Shown: positions 47,480 through 59,794, counted from the stretch's first letter. The stretch is 64,000 nucleotides of DNA from Balaenoptera acutorostrata (GCF_949987535.1 NC_080074.1:39725641-39789640), one strand, 5' to 3'. The notes: a model not told the origin generated them from the sequence alone. Translations and numbers: made by a program.

Positions 47480-47945
47480 GCCAACCTGTGCAAACTGGTT
47501 TATAAAGTCAAAGCTATTATGATCAAAAACCTAAATGGATCTTGATAATGTTTGACAAAATCACTCTGAAATTTATATGGAAGCTCAAAGGGTCACACAG
47601 AACTAAGACAGTTCTAAAAAAGAAAAAGATCAGAGAGATCTGCCTACCAAATTTAGAGATTCATTGTGATGCTGTAGTAATAAAGACAGTGAACTGTCAT
47701 TGGCACAGGAAAAGACAAATACACCAGAGTCAAAGGACTAGAATCAATCTCACATAAAAATGGATTTTTGGCAGAGCAGACTTCACAGAAGGGTGTGAAA
47801 GGATGAACTGTTCAGTAAATGCCACTAGGAAAATTGGTAATCTAATTACAAACAAAATCAAATCAAATGCAGGTGGATTAAAAATGTAAAAGTGGAAGAT
47901 AAAAATTACTAAACTTTTAAAAGACATATGTAATAGTGAGATTAC
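47480..47945 (+). repeat. old L1 ORF2 fragment, sense
   Basis: Matches the ORF2 region after the reverse transcriptase (aaatttatatggaagctcaa near 47570; gctgtagtaataaagacagt near 47672; ggaaaattggtaatctaatt near 47828). Short frames remain but with stops. Confidence 0.7.
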
Positions 47946-48402
47946 AAATAGATCATTATTTGTTTACATTAGGAACCCTCAGATATTTCTAAATTTCTGA
48001 ACAACTGACAACATTTCTTGGCAATTTTTCTCTTTCTAGAAAGAGATTTTAAGATGTGGTCTTCATCCCTGAGGCCATACTGGGGAACCCTGGGTCAGTT
48101 CTGGAAGGTACCAAGCAGCACGTCACCCCACTTGGCAAAAAAGCAGCCCAGTGCCCACCACAGCATTAATGGCAGAGATACAAAATCCATTCTTAAGCTC
48201 TGGAAAGTTTGACAATTACTATGATTTTTATGCAGGAAAATGAAGGAACCCTCTGGTCTTTTCTTTCTCCAATGTGAAAAGAAAAATCTGTAACTTTACA
48301 CATGTAAATGACCTTGTTAAGAGAGAAATTGTTATCCATACTCTTTGCCTGTGTTCTGAGCTGCACAGTGATATGTGCTCAAATTTTTTCCGGCTTCAAT
48401 TT
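47946..48402. other. no recognised gene
   Basis: Unassigned. Two chance frames of 61-64 codons. Confidence 0.35.
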
Positions 48403-48530
48403 AACTTTTTTTTTTTTTTTTGGCCGCACCACACAGCTTGTGGGATCTTAGTTCCCTGACCAGGGATCAAACCCGGGCGTTCGGCAATGAAAGCGCAGAG
48501 TCCAAACCACTGGTCCGCCAGGGAATTCCT
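48403..48530 (-). mobile_element. short tRNA-type SINE (CHR-S-like), antisense
   Basis: Only about 125 bp: poly-T, then ggccgcaccacacagcttgt and the antisense tRNA-like part ending gtccgccagggaattcct. This is the short SINE form lacking the long repeated body of the other copies. No clear target-site duplication. Confidence 0.85.
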
Positions 48531-48703
48531 AAGTATCGTTTCTTTATATAGCTATTCCTTCTCTCTTCTCTGTCCTGCCCCTTATCTTTGTCCAGGATTG
48601 ATATTACCATAATTGAATTCTCAATCTTTTCCTTTGTGACTAGTACTTTTTATGTCTTGAGAAATCCTTCCTTATCTTGAGTCAGAAATATGTTATACTA
48701 TAT

Positions 48704-49030
48704 CAGCAGTAGACAAACTTTCTTTGTAAGGGGCCAGAGGGTAAATATTTGGGGCTTTACAGACCATATAGTCTCTGTAGCAACTACTCAACTCTGCCAC
48801 TGTGACACAAAACAGCCATAGACAATATGCAATGAATGGACATGGCTGTGTTCCAATAAAACTTTATTTACGGACACTGAAATTTGAATTTTACGTAATT
48901 TTTACATGTCACAAAGTATTACTCTTTTGGGTTTCTTTCAACCATATTTTACATGTGGACTTTTACAACATTCTAAAAAGGCAGTCTCTGTTTCAAGGGT
49001 GGCTTCAAACCCTTATTCAAAATAAAGTGT
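48704..49030 (+). mobile_element. short DNA-transposon-like repeat, second copy
   Basis: Same family as 41458-42468 in the opposite orientation: gacaaactttctttgtaagg, then gcaactactcaactctgcca near 48780 and gttccaataaaactttattt near 48851. No coding capacity. Confidence 0.55.
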
Positions 49031-49302
49031 GTGGGCTCTCTATGGTTACCTTTCCACCCAATTAGGGAAATTTGTGTGGGTTGTTTGGGGACTTCTAATT
49101 TACTTCTGATTTGAAGCTGGGTTCCAGATTACTAACATGAACATTAGAAATCTAGCATGCCTACGTATGTAAATATGTAGATCAAATATGTGATGTAATA
49201 TGTGTGTTATATACATAAATATATACATTCAATATGTAATGTAGCTCCCCTCTTCGTCCTCTTGTTCCTATTCCTAACTCTTACTCAATACACCTACCTG
49301 AT

Positions 49303-49425
49303 GTTTCTCAACATTTAGTGTACCTAAGAATCATTTGGAATGGTGTGATAAGATGCAGATTCCCAGTCTTACACCTAGAGATTAAGATTCAGCAGATTTG
49401 TGGTAGACTCCAAACATCCCAGGTA
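49303..49425 (+). mobile_element. MER5A-like fragment
   Basis: Typical phrases caacatttagtgtacctaag and aagatgcagattcccagtct, followed by a 'gattaagattcagcagattt' part. Partial. Confidence 0.55.
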
Positions 49426-49654
49426 AATCTGCTACAAGTGGGCAATAGAGCACAATATGAGAAAAACAGAATCAGGCCATGCAGTGCAAGATGGTGGGAG
49501 CAATACTGGCCCAGGGTGACAGAAATACTGAACAATAACAAAACAGGTCCTGAGAAAAATTACCCTAAGATATCAACTTTTGATGTAGCAGCTCTACCTC
49601 ATATTGAATATGTTTATATTTGATAGTTGGACTGTGTTATGTGGGGACTTTGGA

Positions 49655-49795
49655 GTTGACTTGATCTGCCTGAAGGTTTAAGAAGCCTAGCAATTAATTA
49701 TTACTAACTATATAATCTTGGTCAAATTACCTCATTCTTCTGAGCCTCAGTTTCCTCACCTATAAATTGAGAAAAATAATGTCATCGCATTGAAT
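49655..49795 (-). repeat. MIR fragment, antisense
   Basis: Contains ataatcttggtcaaattacc and gagcctcagtttcctcacct, in antisense MIR order. Confidence 0.65.
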
Positions 49796-50510
49796 AAACG
49801 TATTTTATTTAAGATTTTCTTTTTTGGATGCTTATTCTTCTGGGGTCTCTCTTTTTACATAACGATCTTGGTATATTACTTGGCTTGAGACACACACAAA
49901 CACACATACACATACCCCATTCCTTGTGCTACCCAAAGGGACTGCTAACCTCCAGCAGACTTATTCTCTGGGCACCTGCCTTAACTCCATTTTCAGGGAG
50001 ACATATTGTCAAAACCACAGAAAAGTTCCCTGCCTACACACCACACCTTCCCTTTCATTCTATAACCAGAAATAGTAGTTAGACGCCTAAAACTCTGAGG
50101 AATCTCTGCATTCCTCAGTTAGAGATTTAATACCTGCTTCCCCTTCCCATCCCAACTTCCCACTGAGTCTAAGAAGAGTGATTCTTGGGTTTACATCTTG
50201 CACACTCACACTTAGAAAGTGAACCTTTGACTTAACACCTGGTGTAAGCCACCAAAGGAAAGGAGATTGACAACTGAAGTCTCTTATTCTTGTCATTTGC
50301 ACTTTCTTAAGAGGAAATTTCAAAAGGATCATCATTGCTTTAAAAATGAATACAAGTGGTGTTTTGATCGATTGTTACCTTGTTCCTAATAGTTTTTGTG
50401 GGAAGAGGTGTCTGCCTGACTTCACTGTTAGCGCTTGCTGATGTACTTTCTCATGCACACCAATGTCAGAGAGATACACCCAAGTCCCCTTTTTTCACCA
50501 CAAGGAAATC
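49796..50510. other. no recognised gene
   Basis: Unassigned. A short CA-rich stretch occurs at 49890-49916. Confidence 0.35.
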
Positions 50511-50514
50511 TTTT

Positions 50515-50650
50515 TAGAAGTTTGGGCAAGTTAGCTGAGCTTCCATTTCTATATCTACAAAATGGAAATAGTGATTCTTACTTCACAAAATATTGTGGGG
50601 AGTATAAAATGAATGTGAAATCATTTTGAAAGTAAACACTTTATAAATAC
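50515..50650 (-). repeat. MIR fragment, antisense
   Basis: Reads gggcaagttagctgagcttc, then tctacaaaatggaaatagtg and gtaaacactttataaatac, in antisense MIR order. Confidence 0.6.
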
Positions 50651-50795
50651 ATAAATTTAGGTAATGAAATTTTAATCACATTGGCAACTCAAAGTCTCCT
50701 AGTTGGGTATCCTGGTATTCTTAGTTGGGTCTCAATGATTACAAGTAATACAAACCACATAAAACGAGCTGAAGAAAAATGGAGAAATGTTTTAT

Positions 50796-52338
50796 AAGAA
50801 TGCCATAAATGGATCTTCATAGATCAATGGAATGGAATAGAGAGCCCAGAAATAAACCCACGCAGTTATGGTCAATTAATCTACAAAGGAAGCAAGAATG
50901 TACACTGGAGAAAATACAGTCTCTTCAATAAGTGGTGCTGGGAAAACTGGGCAGCTACACATAAAAGAATGAAATTAGATCATTCTCTAACACCATATAC
51001 AAAAATAAACTCAAAATGGATTAAGACCTAAATGTAAGACTGGAAACCATAAAACTCCTAGAAGAAAACACAGGCAGAATACTCTTTGACATAACTCATA
51101 GCAATATTTTTTTTGGATCAGTCTCCTAAAGCAAAGGAAATAAAAGCAAAAATAAACAAATGGGGCCTAATTAAACTTAAAATCTTTTGCACAGCAAAGG
51201 GAGCCACTGACAAAACGAAAAGACAGCCTACTGAATAGGAGAAAATATTCCCAAATGATATGACCAATAAGGGACTCATATCCAACATATATAACAGTTC
51301 ATACAGCTCAACATCAAAAAAACATGGAACCTGATCAAAGAACACGCAGAAGATCGAAACAGACATTTCTCCAAAGAAGACATGCAAATGGCCAACAGGC
51401 ACATGAAAAGATGCTCAACAATGCTCATCATCAGAGAAATGCAAATCAAAACCACCTCACACCTGTCAGAATGGTAATCATCAAAAAGAACACAAATAAC
51501 AAATTTTGATGAGGATGTAGAGCAAAGGGAACCCTCATACACTGTTGGTGGGAATGTAAATCTGTGCAGCCACTATGGACAACAATATGGAGGTTTCTCA
51601 AAAAACTAAAAATAGAACTACCATATGACCCACCAATTCCGCTCCTGGGTATATATAAGAAAAAAACAAAAACACTGATTTGAAAAGATACATGCACTCC
51701 AATGTTCATAGCAGCATTATTTACAATTGCCAAGGTATAGAAGCAACCTAAGTGTTCATCAACAGATGAATGGATAAAGAAGATGTGGCATATATGTGTG
51801 TGTGTGTGTGTGTATATATATATGGAATACTACTCAGCAGTAAAAAAGAATGAAATCTTGCCATTTGCAACAACATGGATAGACTTGGAGGGTATCATGC
51901 TAAGTGAAATAAGTCAGACAGAGAAACACAAATACTGTATGATAACACTTACATGTGGAATCTAAAAAATACAACAAACTAGTGAATAAAACAAAAAAGA
52001 AGCAGACTCACTGATACAGAGAATAAATTAGTGGTTACCAGTGGGGAGAGGGCTGGGGGGGAGGGGCAATATAGGGGTAGGAGATTAAAAAGTACAAACT
52101 ATTATGTATAAAATAAGCTACAAGGATATATTGTACAACACAGGAAATATAGCCAATATTTTATAACTATAAATGGATATAACCTTTAAAATTGTGAATC
52201 ACTATATTGTACACCTATAACTTATATAATATTGTACATTGACTATACCTCAATTTTAAAAAAATTTTTTAAACAAAAAAACAAAATAGCAACCTGTCAA
52301 TAAATTTGCAAACTTAAAAAAAAAAAAAGAATGTCATA
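50796..52338 (+). mobile_element. 5'-truncated L1 with TSD and short 3' transduction
   Basis: Flanks aagaatgccata (50796-50807) and aagaatgtcata (52327-52338), 11 of 12 identical. The body starts in ORF2 after the reverse transcriptase, includes the C-terminal region in several broken frames, then the 3' UTR ending ctcaattttaaaaaaattt at about 52270. A further about 45 bp with its own AATAAA (52299-52304) precedes the final A tail, suggesting read-through to a downstream polyA site. Its 3' UTR is of an older type than that of the full-length copy. Confidence 0.88.
51795..51822. repeat. (TG)n(TA)n microsatellite
   Basis: About ten TG units followed by TA units, inside the L1 ORF2 end. It disrupts the frame there. 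Confidence 0.85.
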
Positions 52339-53229
52339 GTGTCTTAGAAAACAAAACAAAACAAAAACAAAACTGGAACAGGAAAACAGCAGAGCCTTGA
52401 AAGGGACTAAAACCAGGAATTGGAAGATCCCTGCAACTCCTTCTGTCTTGTCTCTTGTCTTATTAGTTCTGCCTATCTTCTTCTTCTCCAATATCACCCT
52501 TAGGCTCAGGCAAGAGGGACCTCTGCCCTGGCCTCAGAACTTTAGAGGGTCCCACTCTTGCCCTTCCCAGACTGTGCCCTTCCCCATGAGGCACAGAGTC
52601 CATGGGGTTAAAAAGATATACCCCAACACATACATAGCCTCTCCCGTGTAAGTGTGGGGACGGAGTATACAGGAACTCTGCTATAGGAACTTTCTGCTCA
52701 CTATTGCTAAACTTGTATCAATACCTAAAACTGCCCTAAAAAATAAAGCCTATTAATAATAATAATAATAATAAATACAAAACAAAATAAAACAAAAAAA
52801 ACCCACAACTGTGCCTTTCCAGAGTCCATACAGCCCTTTCAAGAACATGGTCTGGGCACTTGAGGACACAGAATTCCCTGCTCCCAGAGGGCCTGAGTTT
52901 ATTTCCAGGACCTGCTCTATCTTTTTTTCTGGGTCTGTCTTCCTGTGGACAAACTGTTCTGCAGGTGTGCCCCTCTAGTCCCAAAGCATGGCCAAAGTGG
53001 ATGGTGCTTTGAAGAGCTCCTGGAGTGTCTAGTACGTGCAATGCATGGCCCTTTGTGGTGCCTGATGGAAAGATGAGGGGCTACAAACCATCTCTCCCCA
53101 CAAAGTCACTTTCCATTGCAGAAAGACCCTGAAGAGTCTCAGAACTTTAAATTTTCAAACTTCACCTCCAAGGCTGTTATAAATTATATTTGTCAAGAAC
53201 AGGAAGGTAAAAATACCATATTTAATAGT
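52339..53229. other. no recognised gene; A-rich TAA repeat
   Basis: Unassigned. A (TAA)n tract and A-rich tail lie at about 52740-52800. A 101-codon minus frame at 52736-53041 lacks any visible domain. Confidence 0.4.
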
Positions 53230-53439
53230 TTGTTTTCTTTTTTTTTTTTAATTTTTTAATTTATTATTTATTTATTATTTTTATTTTTGGCTGTGTTGGG
53301 TCTTCGTTTCTGTGCAAGGGCCCTCTCCAGTTGCGGCGAGTGGGGGCCACTCTTCATCGCAGTGCGTGGGCCCCTCACTATCGCGGCCTCTCTTGTTGCG
53401 GAGCAGAGGCTCCAGACGCTCAGGCTCAGTTGTTTTCTT
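53230..53439 (-). mobile_element. 5'-truncated CHR-type SINE with 10-bp TSD
   Basis: SINE body 53240-53429, antisense, with a long T-rich tail. The body stops at ccagacgctcaggctcag, so the tRNA-like head is absent. ttgttttctt flanks it at 53230-53239 and 53430-53439, showing that the truncation happened at insertion and not by later deletion. Confidence 0.88.
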
Positions 53440-56265
53440 AATTTATGCCTTTCCAATATTTAAACATCTGATATGAGGGCCATCATTTCTACTCTTGTTC
53501 CTGGTCCAATTAATGTTAGGGATAAACCAGTTATTCTTTCCCAAAGGCAGGTTGTATCCCAGCTCCAAGGTTATAAGCAATGGGCCCAGTTCCAGGTGGA
53601 GAACAAACTCCAGTCTCTCAGCTCTGACTCTGACTTCCTGGAAGAGAGTCTGGTTGGCTCAGCTCAGGTTGGGGAAGAGAGAACAGCTGCAACCCCTGGT
53701 CCAATCAATTGACTCTTTTCATGCCCAAAATGGGCATTTTCATAAAAATAAGACTATCAGGGGAAGGAAACATCCTTGTGGTAGAACAGGCAGTTCCCAG
53801 AGAAATGTGGCTGAGTAAATTCTCCACTGAGTATCCAAATTCACAGGTAAAATAAATGCAAGTTTTATTTCTCTTATTTCAGATTGGTAAAAAAAATATA
53901 TAGAAAATCAATATATTCCAGCTACAAGATAAATTATACCATGATTTGTTAGCCTTTTTTGCAGTTGGCTTTAATAGTAATAGTAACAACTAATATGAAC
54001 TATGGTAGAGAGGAAATTTCTGTTCAAGAGAAAGTAAAGTGTAATTAAGATGATATTCAATCCCCATCCTCATATAGTATTTTTTGAAGGTGATCAGTGT
54101 GCTAATACAAGTCTAATACTTTTTCCTTATTAGAAAATCAAGCTAAAGTGTTTTTTAAAACATTCCATTGACTTATTCTTCCCAATCTCCTTTGTTTAAA
54201 AAAAAGCAACAAACCAAATAAGGTATACAATGTTTCATTAGAAAACACTTGCCAAGCCTTCTAGCTATAGCAGGATTAATACAGTTCATAATTGGGAACT
54301 CTTAACAGTCCTATTTGAAAAAATACAAAAGACTGGAAACCAGTATTTGCTTTGGATACAAGAAAAGCATGTAGAATAACATTGTTTCAGCAAGATTATC
54401 TCCATGTAACAGTATCAAATATGGAAGGAATGAGAAAGTATACTTTCAACCTTTTCTGGAAAAAAAGAAAAAAAAGGGAAAACCTCATCAAAAGAAGTAA
54501 AAAGACAGGCATACATTGTTAGTGTTTCCATATATGTTTCTTGACCTCAAATAACCTAATGTCACTGTTAAGGCTTAAACTGAAAGGCCCATCCATTCTA
54601 CCCAAGTCTGAAGTTTAACATCCTCTACACTTTATGCAGACAAAACTTGTGCTGATTTCATTTGGCTTCCACAGACAATATGCAACCATCCAGAAGTTAT
54701 CAGCAATTCTAAACAAAGGCATTATTTGCTCTGGAGCAACAGAGGGTCCGTACTATATAGGAAGGGCTTATGGGCAGTAATCCAGTTACAATGGGGAATA
54801 GAAGGGGTCTTCAAACATTTTTGCTTGAGTATACAATTAAAGAACATTTAAATACTATGAAGCCCCACCAACATTTTAAAGCCTAAATATAAAACCTCTC
54901 CCCCATAAGTTTAAATAGTAGGAAAAGATGCAATTCTGACATATTGTACATTTTGACATTTTTTTTAAAAATGGTTATAACACTCTTTTAAATGTATCAG
55001 AAAGAATGTAAATAATATAGTGATCTGACACCACCATCATTCATTTTAAAAACATGTGAACAAATTCTTCTCTAACAGTTCCTTTTGTTCCTTGAATTCT
55101 TATTTTCTTTTCACTTCCCTAACAGAATTACATGATGTAATATATTTTGTGTTTTCTGTCATATTAATCACCTCCATAATATTTCTTTGCAATAAAACCA
55201 TGTATATAAATTGAAATTAAGTGGGGTTTTTTTTCCCTAAAACAACAATGGCCGAAGTGTTTCACTAAAAGACTTCTGGTTATCATTAGTATTAGTCAAC
55301 AATTATTGCAAACATCATAAAGGACTGAACATTTGCAGTATGCTAGATTGCAGATGGGAGAGAGGTAGTAGGCCTTTTTTAGTCAAGTGGGAGGACAATT
55401 TTGAAGGAAAGTCAGCAAAAGAGAAATACAATCACTCTTGACCATGGGGAAAATTCTCAAGTAGATCAATTTTTAGAAAGAATAAACATGAAAGTTTAAT
55501 ATCTATAAACTGACCCTCTTTAAGTTATATGTGTCCAAGTGCCCACTGGAAAATCTCCTTTTACCCCAGGGGACTGAATATTTTGCTTTGTAGATCTTTG
55601 AGCTAGATAAATTTATTTGAGGTTTCTTTTACATAATACGCACGGTCTTTTTACATAGATTGTTTGTGCCAATCAATAAACCATTAAAGTTTGTAATGAT
55701 GCTCTTATAGAACACTGAAGAAAATCCATTTGAAAATGTATTATTTTTTTAATTTGGACTCGCTTGAGAGGCAGTTGGTAGAGATTAATAAGGAAACAAA
55801 ACCATCTTGTTGCCACTCCTACCGTTAACAACCACCTATATTATTGCTACAGTTTGGACTGCAGAAGCAGCTGGTCCTTTCAACCCTTCCTAAATTACTC
55901 AACCCTTAGTCAACTTTGATTGCTGGCCTACGTAGAAAGATCTTCTTTTAGGAAAGTTGTATTCCCTTCCATCTCTACTTGCAATTGACTCCATCCAGTC
56001 TGAATCTGTATCTGCCTTGAAAACTTTGCTGAAAGAACTAAAGAAGCAACCAATACATTCCAATATCCTGATTTTTCTCTTTTTTTACCTTTTTTCTTAG
56101 AACGATGGTCTCCATGAGCGTTTGGTTCACTTTCCAAGTTATTGCAGATGACAGCTTTTGAAATCTATTTCCGTTGTGTAATAATGATAGCCAGCTTTCC
56201 AGACTGCAATAACTATGTTCTTGAACCCACCACCTGACCACTCAGCCAGTGCCCACTTTTAAGTA
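53440..56265. other. longest apparently unique stretch, no recognised gene
   Basis: About 2.8 kb without a young repeat. Two overlapping plus frames at 53473-53818 (79 and 107 codons) come from a GC-richer piece that may be an old repeat. Elsewhere the sequence is AT-rich with frequent stops. I cannot judge evolutionary constraint from one sequence. Confidence 0.4.
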
Positions 56266-56269
56266 CCAA

Positions 56270-56745
56270 ATTCTGTATTTTTTAGGATACAGGTTCAGTT
56301 GCTATAATAAAACCCAGAATAATAGTGATTTAAACAAAATAGTTTATTTTCACATAACAATCCCAGTTTAAGCAGAACTGGCTGATAGGCAGCTTCATGG
56401 TATTAGGAACACAGGGCTCATGTTATCTTGTTGTTCTCCTGTCCTAAATAGTTGCAGTCATCAAAGAAGTCTCAGCATCACATCCACATCTGAGAGAGCA
56501 GGAGGAGAATAGAGATGCAGGGAAAGATTAAGGACATGACCCAGAAGTTGCACACATTACTTATGCTTAAACCCATTGGCTTGATCATATGGCCACACCT
56601 AGTGGCAATTGAGAAACGCAATCATTGGGTCAGTGGCCATGTACCCAAGCTTAAAATTCAACCTCATGGAAAAAGAGAGGGGACTGGATATCGGGGGACA
56701 ACTAGCAAACTCTGCTATAATGTTTACTGGAAAAGCTAAACATAT
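56270..56745. repeat. old interspersed repeat, family not assigned
   Basis: Reads like a widespread mammalian repeat (agtttattttcacataacaa; ggctgataggcagcttcatg; gatcatatggccacacctag) but I cannot name it safely. The 74-codon frame at 56515-56739 belongs to it. Confidence 0.4.
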
Positions 56746-57145
56746 TACCTATGCAATGCCCGAGGAGTCATTTGCACAACTCCTCTAACTGCAATAGCAG
56801 TAGTTGCCTCTTGATCAGGTTATGTGGGATGATCTGTTCAGTGATTGTTTTCTGACCTGAATGGCTAACAAATACCCTTCAAATAATAATTCAAAATGTG
56901 TGGAATGGCTTTATATCACAACAAAAAGAACTGCTGAGAGCAAACAGATTGATATTTTCTCAAAAGAAGCATGACTTGTTTTAAAAGACACTGAAGAAAA
57001 TACACATTTTCTTCACGTAAGCTTTTCTTTTCATTAGAATGTTATATGCAGAAAGCAATTTTTCTTTCCCTTCCTCCTTCCTTTTCTGTTTTTCTCCTTC
57101 CAGGATTCATATTTAATAACCAGATGTAGAGTACCTTATTTATGA
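56746..57145. other. no recognised feature
   Basis: Unassigned AT-rich sequence with a TTCC/TTTC-rich stretch near 57060-57100. Confidence 0.35.
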
Positions 57146-57149
57146 CAGG

Positions 57150-57645
57150 AACTTTCACATATAATATTATCTGACTTAAGCTATACATCAATTACAAGAG
57201 ATAGATATTATCCTTAATATAAAAATGAGGAAACTGGGCTTCCCTGGTGGCGCGGTGGTTGAGAGTCTGCCTGCCGGTGCAGGGGACACAGGTTCGAGCC
57301 CTGGTCTGGGAGGATCCCACGTGCCGTGGAGCAACTAGGCCCGTGAGCCACAATTACTGAGCCTGCGCGTCTGGAGCCTGTGCTCCGCAACAAGAGAGGC
57401 CGCGATAATGAGAGGCCCGCGCACCGCAATGAAGAGTGGCCTCCACTTGCCGCAACTAGAGAAAGCCCTCGCACAGAAACGAAAACCCAACACAGCCATA
57501 AATAAATAAATAAATAAATAAAAATTTTAAGAAATGTCTTTAAAAAAAAAAATGAGGAAACTGAGACTCAGAGAAGTTTAATGACTAGCTCAGGATCACA
57601 TCACCAAGTCACACAATCACACTGTGGTATGGGCTTGTTAGAAAC
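57150..57645 (+). repeat. MIR SINE split by a CHR SINE
   Basis: MIR pieces at 57150-57236 and 57564-57645 join across the insertion: aaaatgaggaaactg on the left, and agactcagagaagtttaatg then aggatcacatcaccaagtca on the right. Confidence 0.75.
57221..57563 (+). mobile_element. CHR-type SINE with 16-bp target-site duplication
   Basis: SINE body 57237-57547: head ggcttccctggtggcgcggt, B box ggttcgagccctgg near 57291, (AAAT)n tail. Flanked by aaaaatgaggaaactg at 57221-57236 and 57548-57563 without mismatch. A close relative of the copies at 28903 and 62923. Confidence 0.95.
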
Positions 57646-58003
57646 TTCCAGGAAACCATGTATCTCTGCCCCAGCCTAAAACAGGTGACATGCTACGTAG
57701 CTTTCTATGAGAGTGTCAAGCACTGCAATCCAAATAGATCAGAGAAACTGGTTTAAAGAGCAATTTTAGACCACATGGCAGAGATTGCTTGCTGTCACTC
57801 AATATGAATTCATTTCTTCTTCCTTAGTAACAGAATCTCCAATTTAACTGGGCCCAAAGCTAGTCAACCTCCCTTGCACCCAAGTATGACAACTGTAAGC
57901 AAAATTTTTCTGTATACCATATAGAAAGCGTCCTTAGAGGAAAGAAGCATAGCCTCCTTCTTCCTTTATTACTTTTGCAGGATGATATGTAGATATAATG
58001 TTG
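57646..58003. other. no recognised feature
   Basis: Unassigned sequence between a MIR and a MaLR LTR. Confidence 0.35.
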
Positions 58004-58519
58004 GAGCCTGTCATGGGTTAAGTTGTACCTCCCTCCAAAAAATAAGATACGGTGAAGTCCTAACCCCCAGTCCCTCTGGATGAGACTTTATTTGGAAATA
58101 GGGTCTTTGCAGATGTAATCAAGTTAAGATAAGGTTATTAGAGTGGGCCTTAATCTAATACAACTGTTATCCTCATAAGAGAAAACTTTGAACACAGACA
58201 TATAGGGACAACACCATGTGAAGACACCCTGACAGGCACAGAAGGAAGACAATGTAGAGAAGATAGCCCTGTTATGACAGAGGTAGAGATCAGAGTAATA
58301 CATCTACAAGCAAAGGAAAACCAAAGAATGCCAGCAAGCAGCAGAAGCTAGAAGAGGCAAGGAAGGATTCTTCACTACATCCTTTAGGGAGAGTATGGCC
58401 ATACTCCTTCATTTCAGACTTTCAGCCTCCAGAACTGTGAGACAATAAATCTCCATTATTGTAAGCCACCTAGTTCATGGCACTTTGTTGCAGAAGCCCT
58501 AGGAAACTAATACAGTGCC
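58004..58519 (+). mobile_element. MaLR (MLT1-type) solo LTR
   Basis: LTR 58009-58514 begins TG and ends CA. Phrases include ggaaatagggtctttgcaga, gggccttaatctaatacaac and cctccagaactgtgagacaa, with a polyA signal (caataaatctcc) near 58444. Flanking pentamers gagcc (58004) and gtgcc (58515) differ at one base, consistent with a 5-bp retroviral-type duplication. No internal viral genes are present. Confidence 0.85.
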
Positions 58520-58960
58520 TGAGCAGTCATATTGGATCATGAGATGGCTTGCTGTGGATGTCAGAAAAGCAAGAGAGAAGAAGCCTGGGGCCTTGATGAC
58601 TTCATAGAATAGAGTCTGAACTATCTGTCTGTGCAGTTTTACATGAGAGAGAAACAACTTTCAATCTTGAAGCAACTGTTATTTGGAGTTCTTACTACTC
58701 ACAGATGAACATAATTCTGATGTGAGCTACATACCTCTCCTTTAAAAATGTACTACTAAGGGCTATGGTGCCTAATCCTAGCCTTCATGGAATATTCTGG
58801 TTCTCCATCCATTTTCTCAGTGGAAACAACTGGGAGTGTGACACATCTTATCATAGATTCCAGCTTTACCAAGGAAGACAGTAAAATTAAGATGGTTCTT
58901 AAAGATTGCTGGGAACTGGAGGCAAATGACTCAGGGTTGAAATCATGGGTTATTCAGATT
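58520..58960. other. no recognised gene
   Basis: Contains the start of a 90-codon plus frame (58787-59059) that runs into a MIR and shows no domain. Confidence 0.4.
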
Positions 58961-58964
58961 AAAT

Positions 58965-59260
58965 ATGATAGTAGCATAGTACAGTGGGTAAAAGAACAGA
59001 CTGTGGCATCAAACAGTCTTGGAACCCAATTCCAGTTCTACCCCTTACTAGACAGCTAAGTGATTTTGAATAAGTTATTTCACATCTCTACTCCTCAGGT
59101 TTCTTATCTATAAAATAGATGATAAAAAGAGGCATGCTAATGTTTTGCTTAACTGAGGATGGAGAGTATGAGTGCAAGATAATAATGAACTTACTGGATT
59201 GTTGAGGGGATTAAGTGAAAAATACACATGAAGTGCTTGACACAGTTCCAAGCATGTATT
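58965..59260 (-). repeat. MIR SINE, antisense
   Basis: Antisense MIR order: cttggaacccaattccagtt near 59019, gttatttcacatctctactc near 59075, and a 'ggggattaagtgaaaaatac' end near 59207. Confidence 0.75.
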
Positions 59261-59794
59261 AATTTCCTTCCCACCATAGGGTTTTTGCACATGTAGTTCT
59301 ATTTCCACGGATGTTCTCTTACTGTCATCAGATTCTGGTAAATAAATACTCTTTGTATGACTAATTCACATACATTAATCTCAGCTCAGAGCTCTTCTCT
59401 TCAGAAATTCCTGTCTTGGTCTCCCCTGCACCAAGGGCACACATAATTTGATGATTTTTAATCATAGCTCTTAGTAAAATTTGATCTAGGATAATTATTT
59501 GTGTTATTATTTGATTGATTTCCGTTTTTCCTTCTAGACTAGCACTCCTCAAAGTATGGTTTACTGGCCAGTGCTGATCTGCAAATTATTTATTACTTAT
59601 CCTCCAGGAGATAAAAACAGAAACTAAGATTAAGCTTTTAGAAACTTTTATAACAATTTGATATAGTAATTATGGTTTGTATTTTTCCTATTTGACTTTT
59701 TATTTTGTTTTTCTAGTAATTCATTTTTCTTATAATCTACAAAAGCATCTGTCCACAACTGACTTCTTAAATTTTTTAACTGATCGTAACAGAA
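59261..59794. other. no recognised gene
   Basis: Unassigned. A possible decayed MER5-like terminus near 59545 (cactcctcaaagtatggttt) is too short to call. Confidence 0.35.

Noticed and set aside
53473..53818. Overlapping plus frames of 79 and 107 codons
   Set aside because: Two overlapping frames of similar quality in a GC-richer patch, without domain or splice support. More likely an old repeat.
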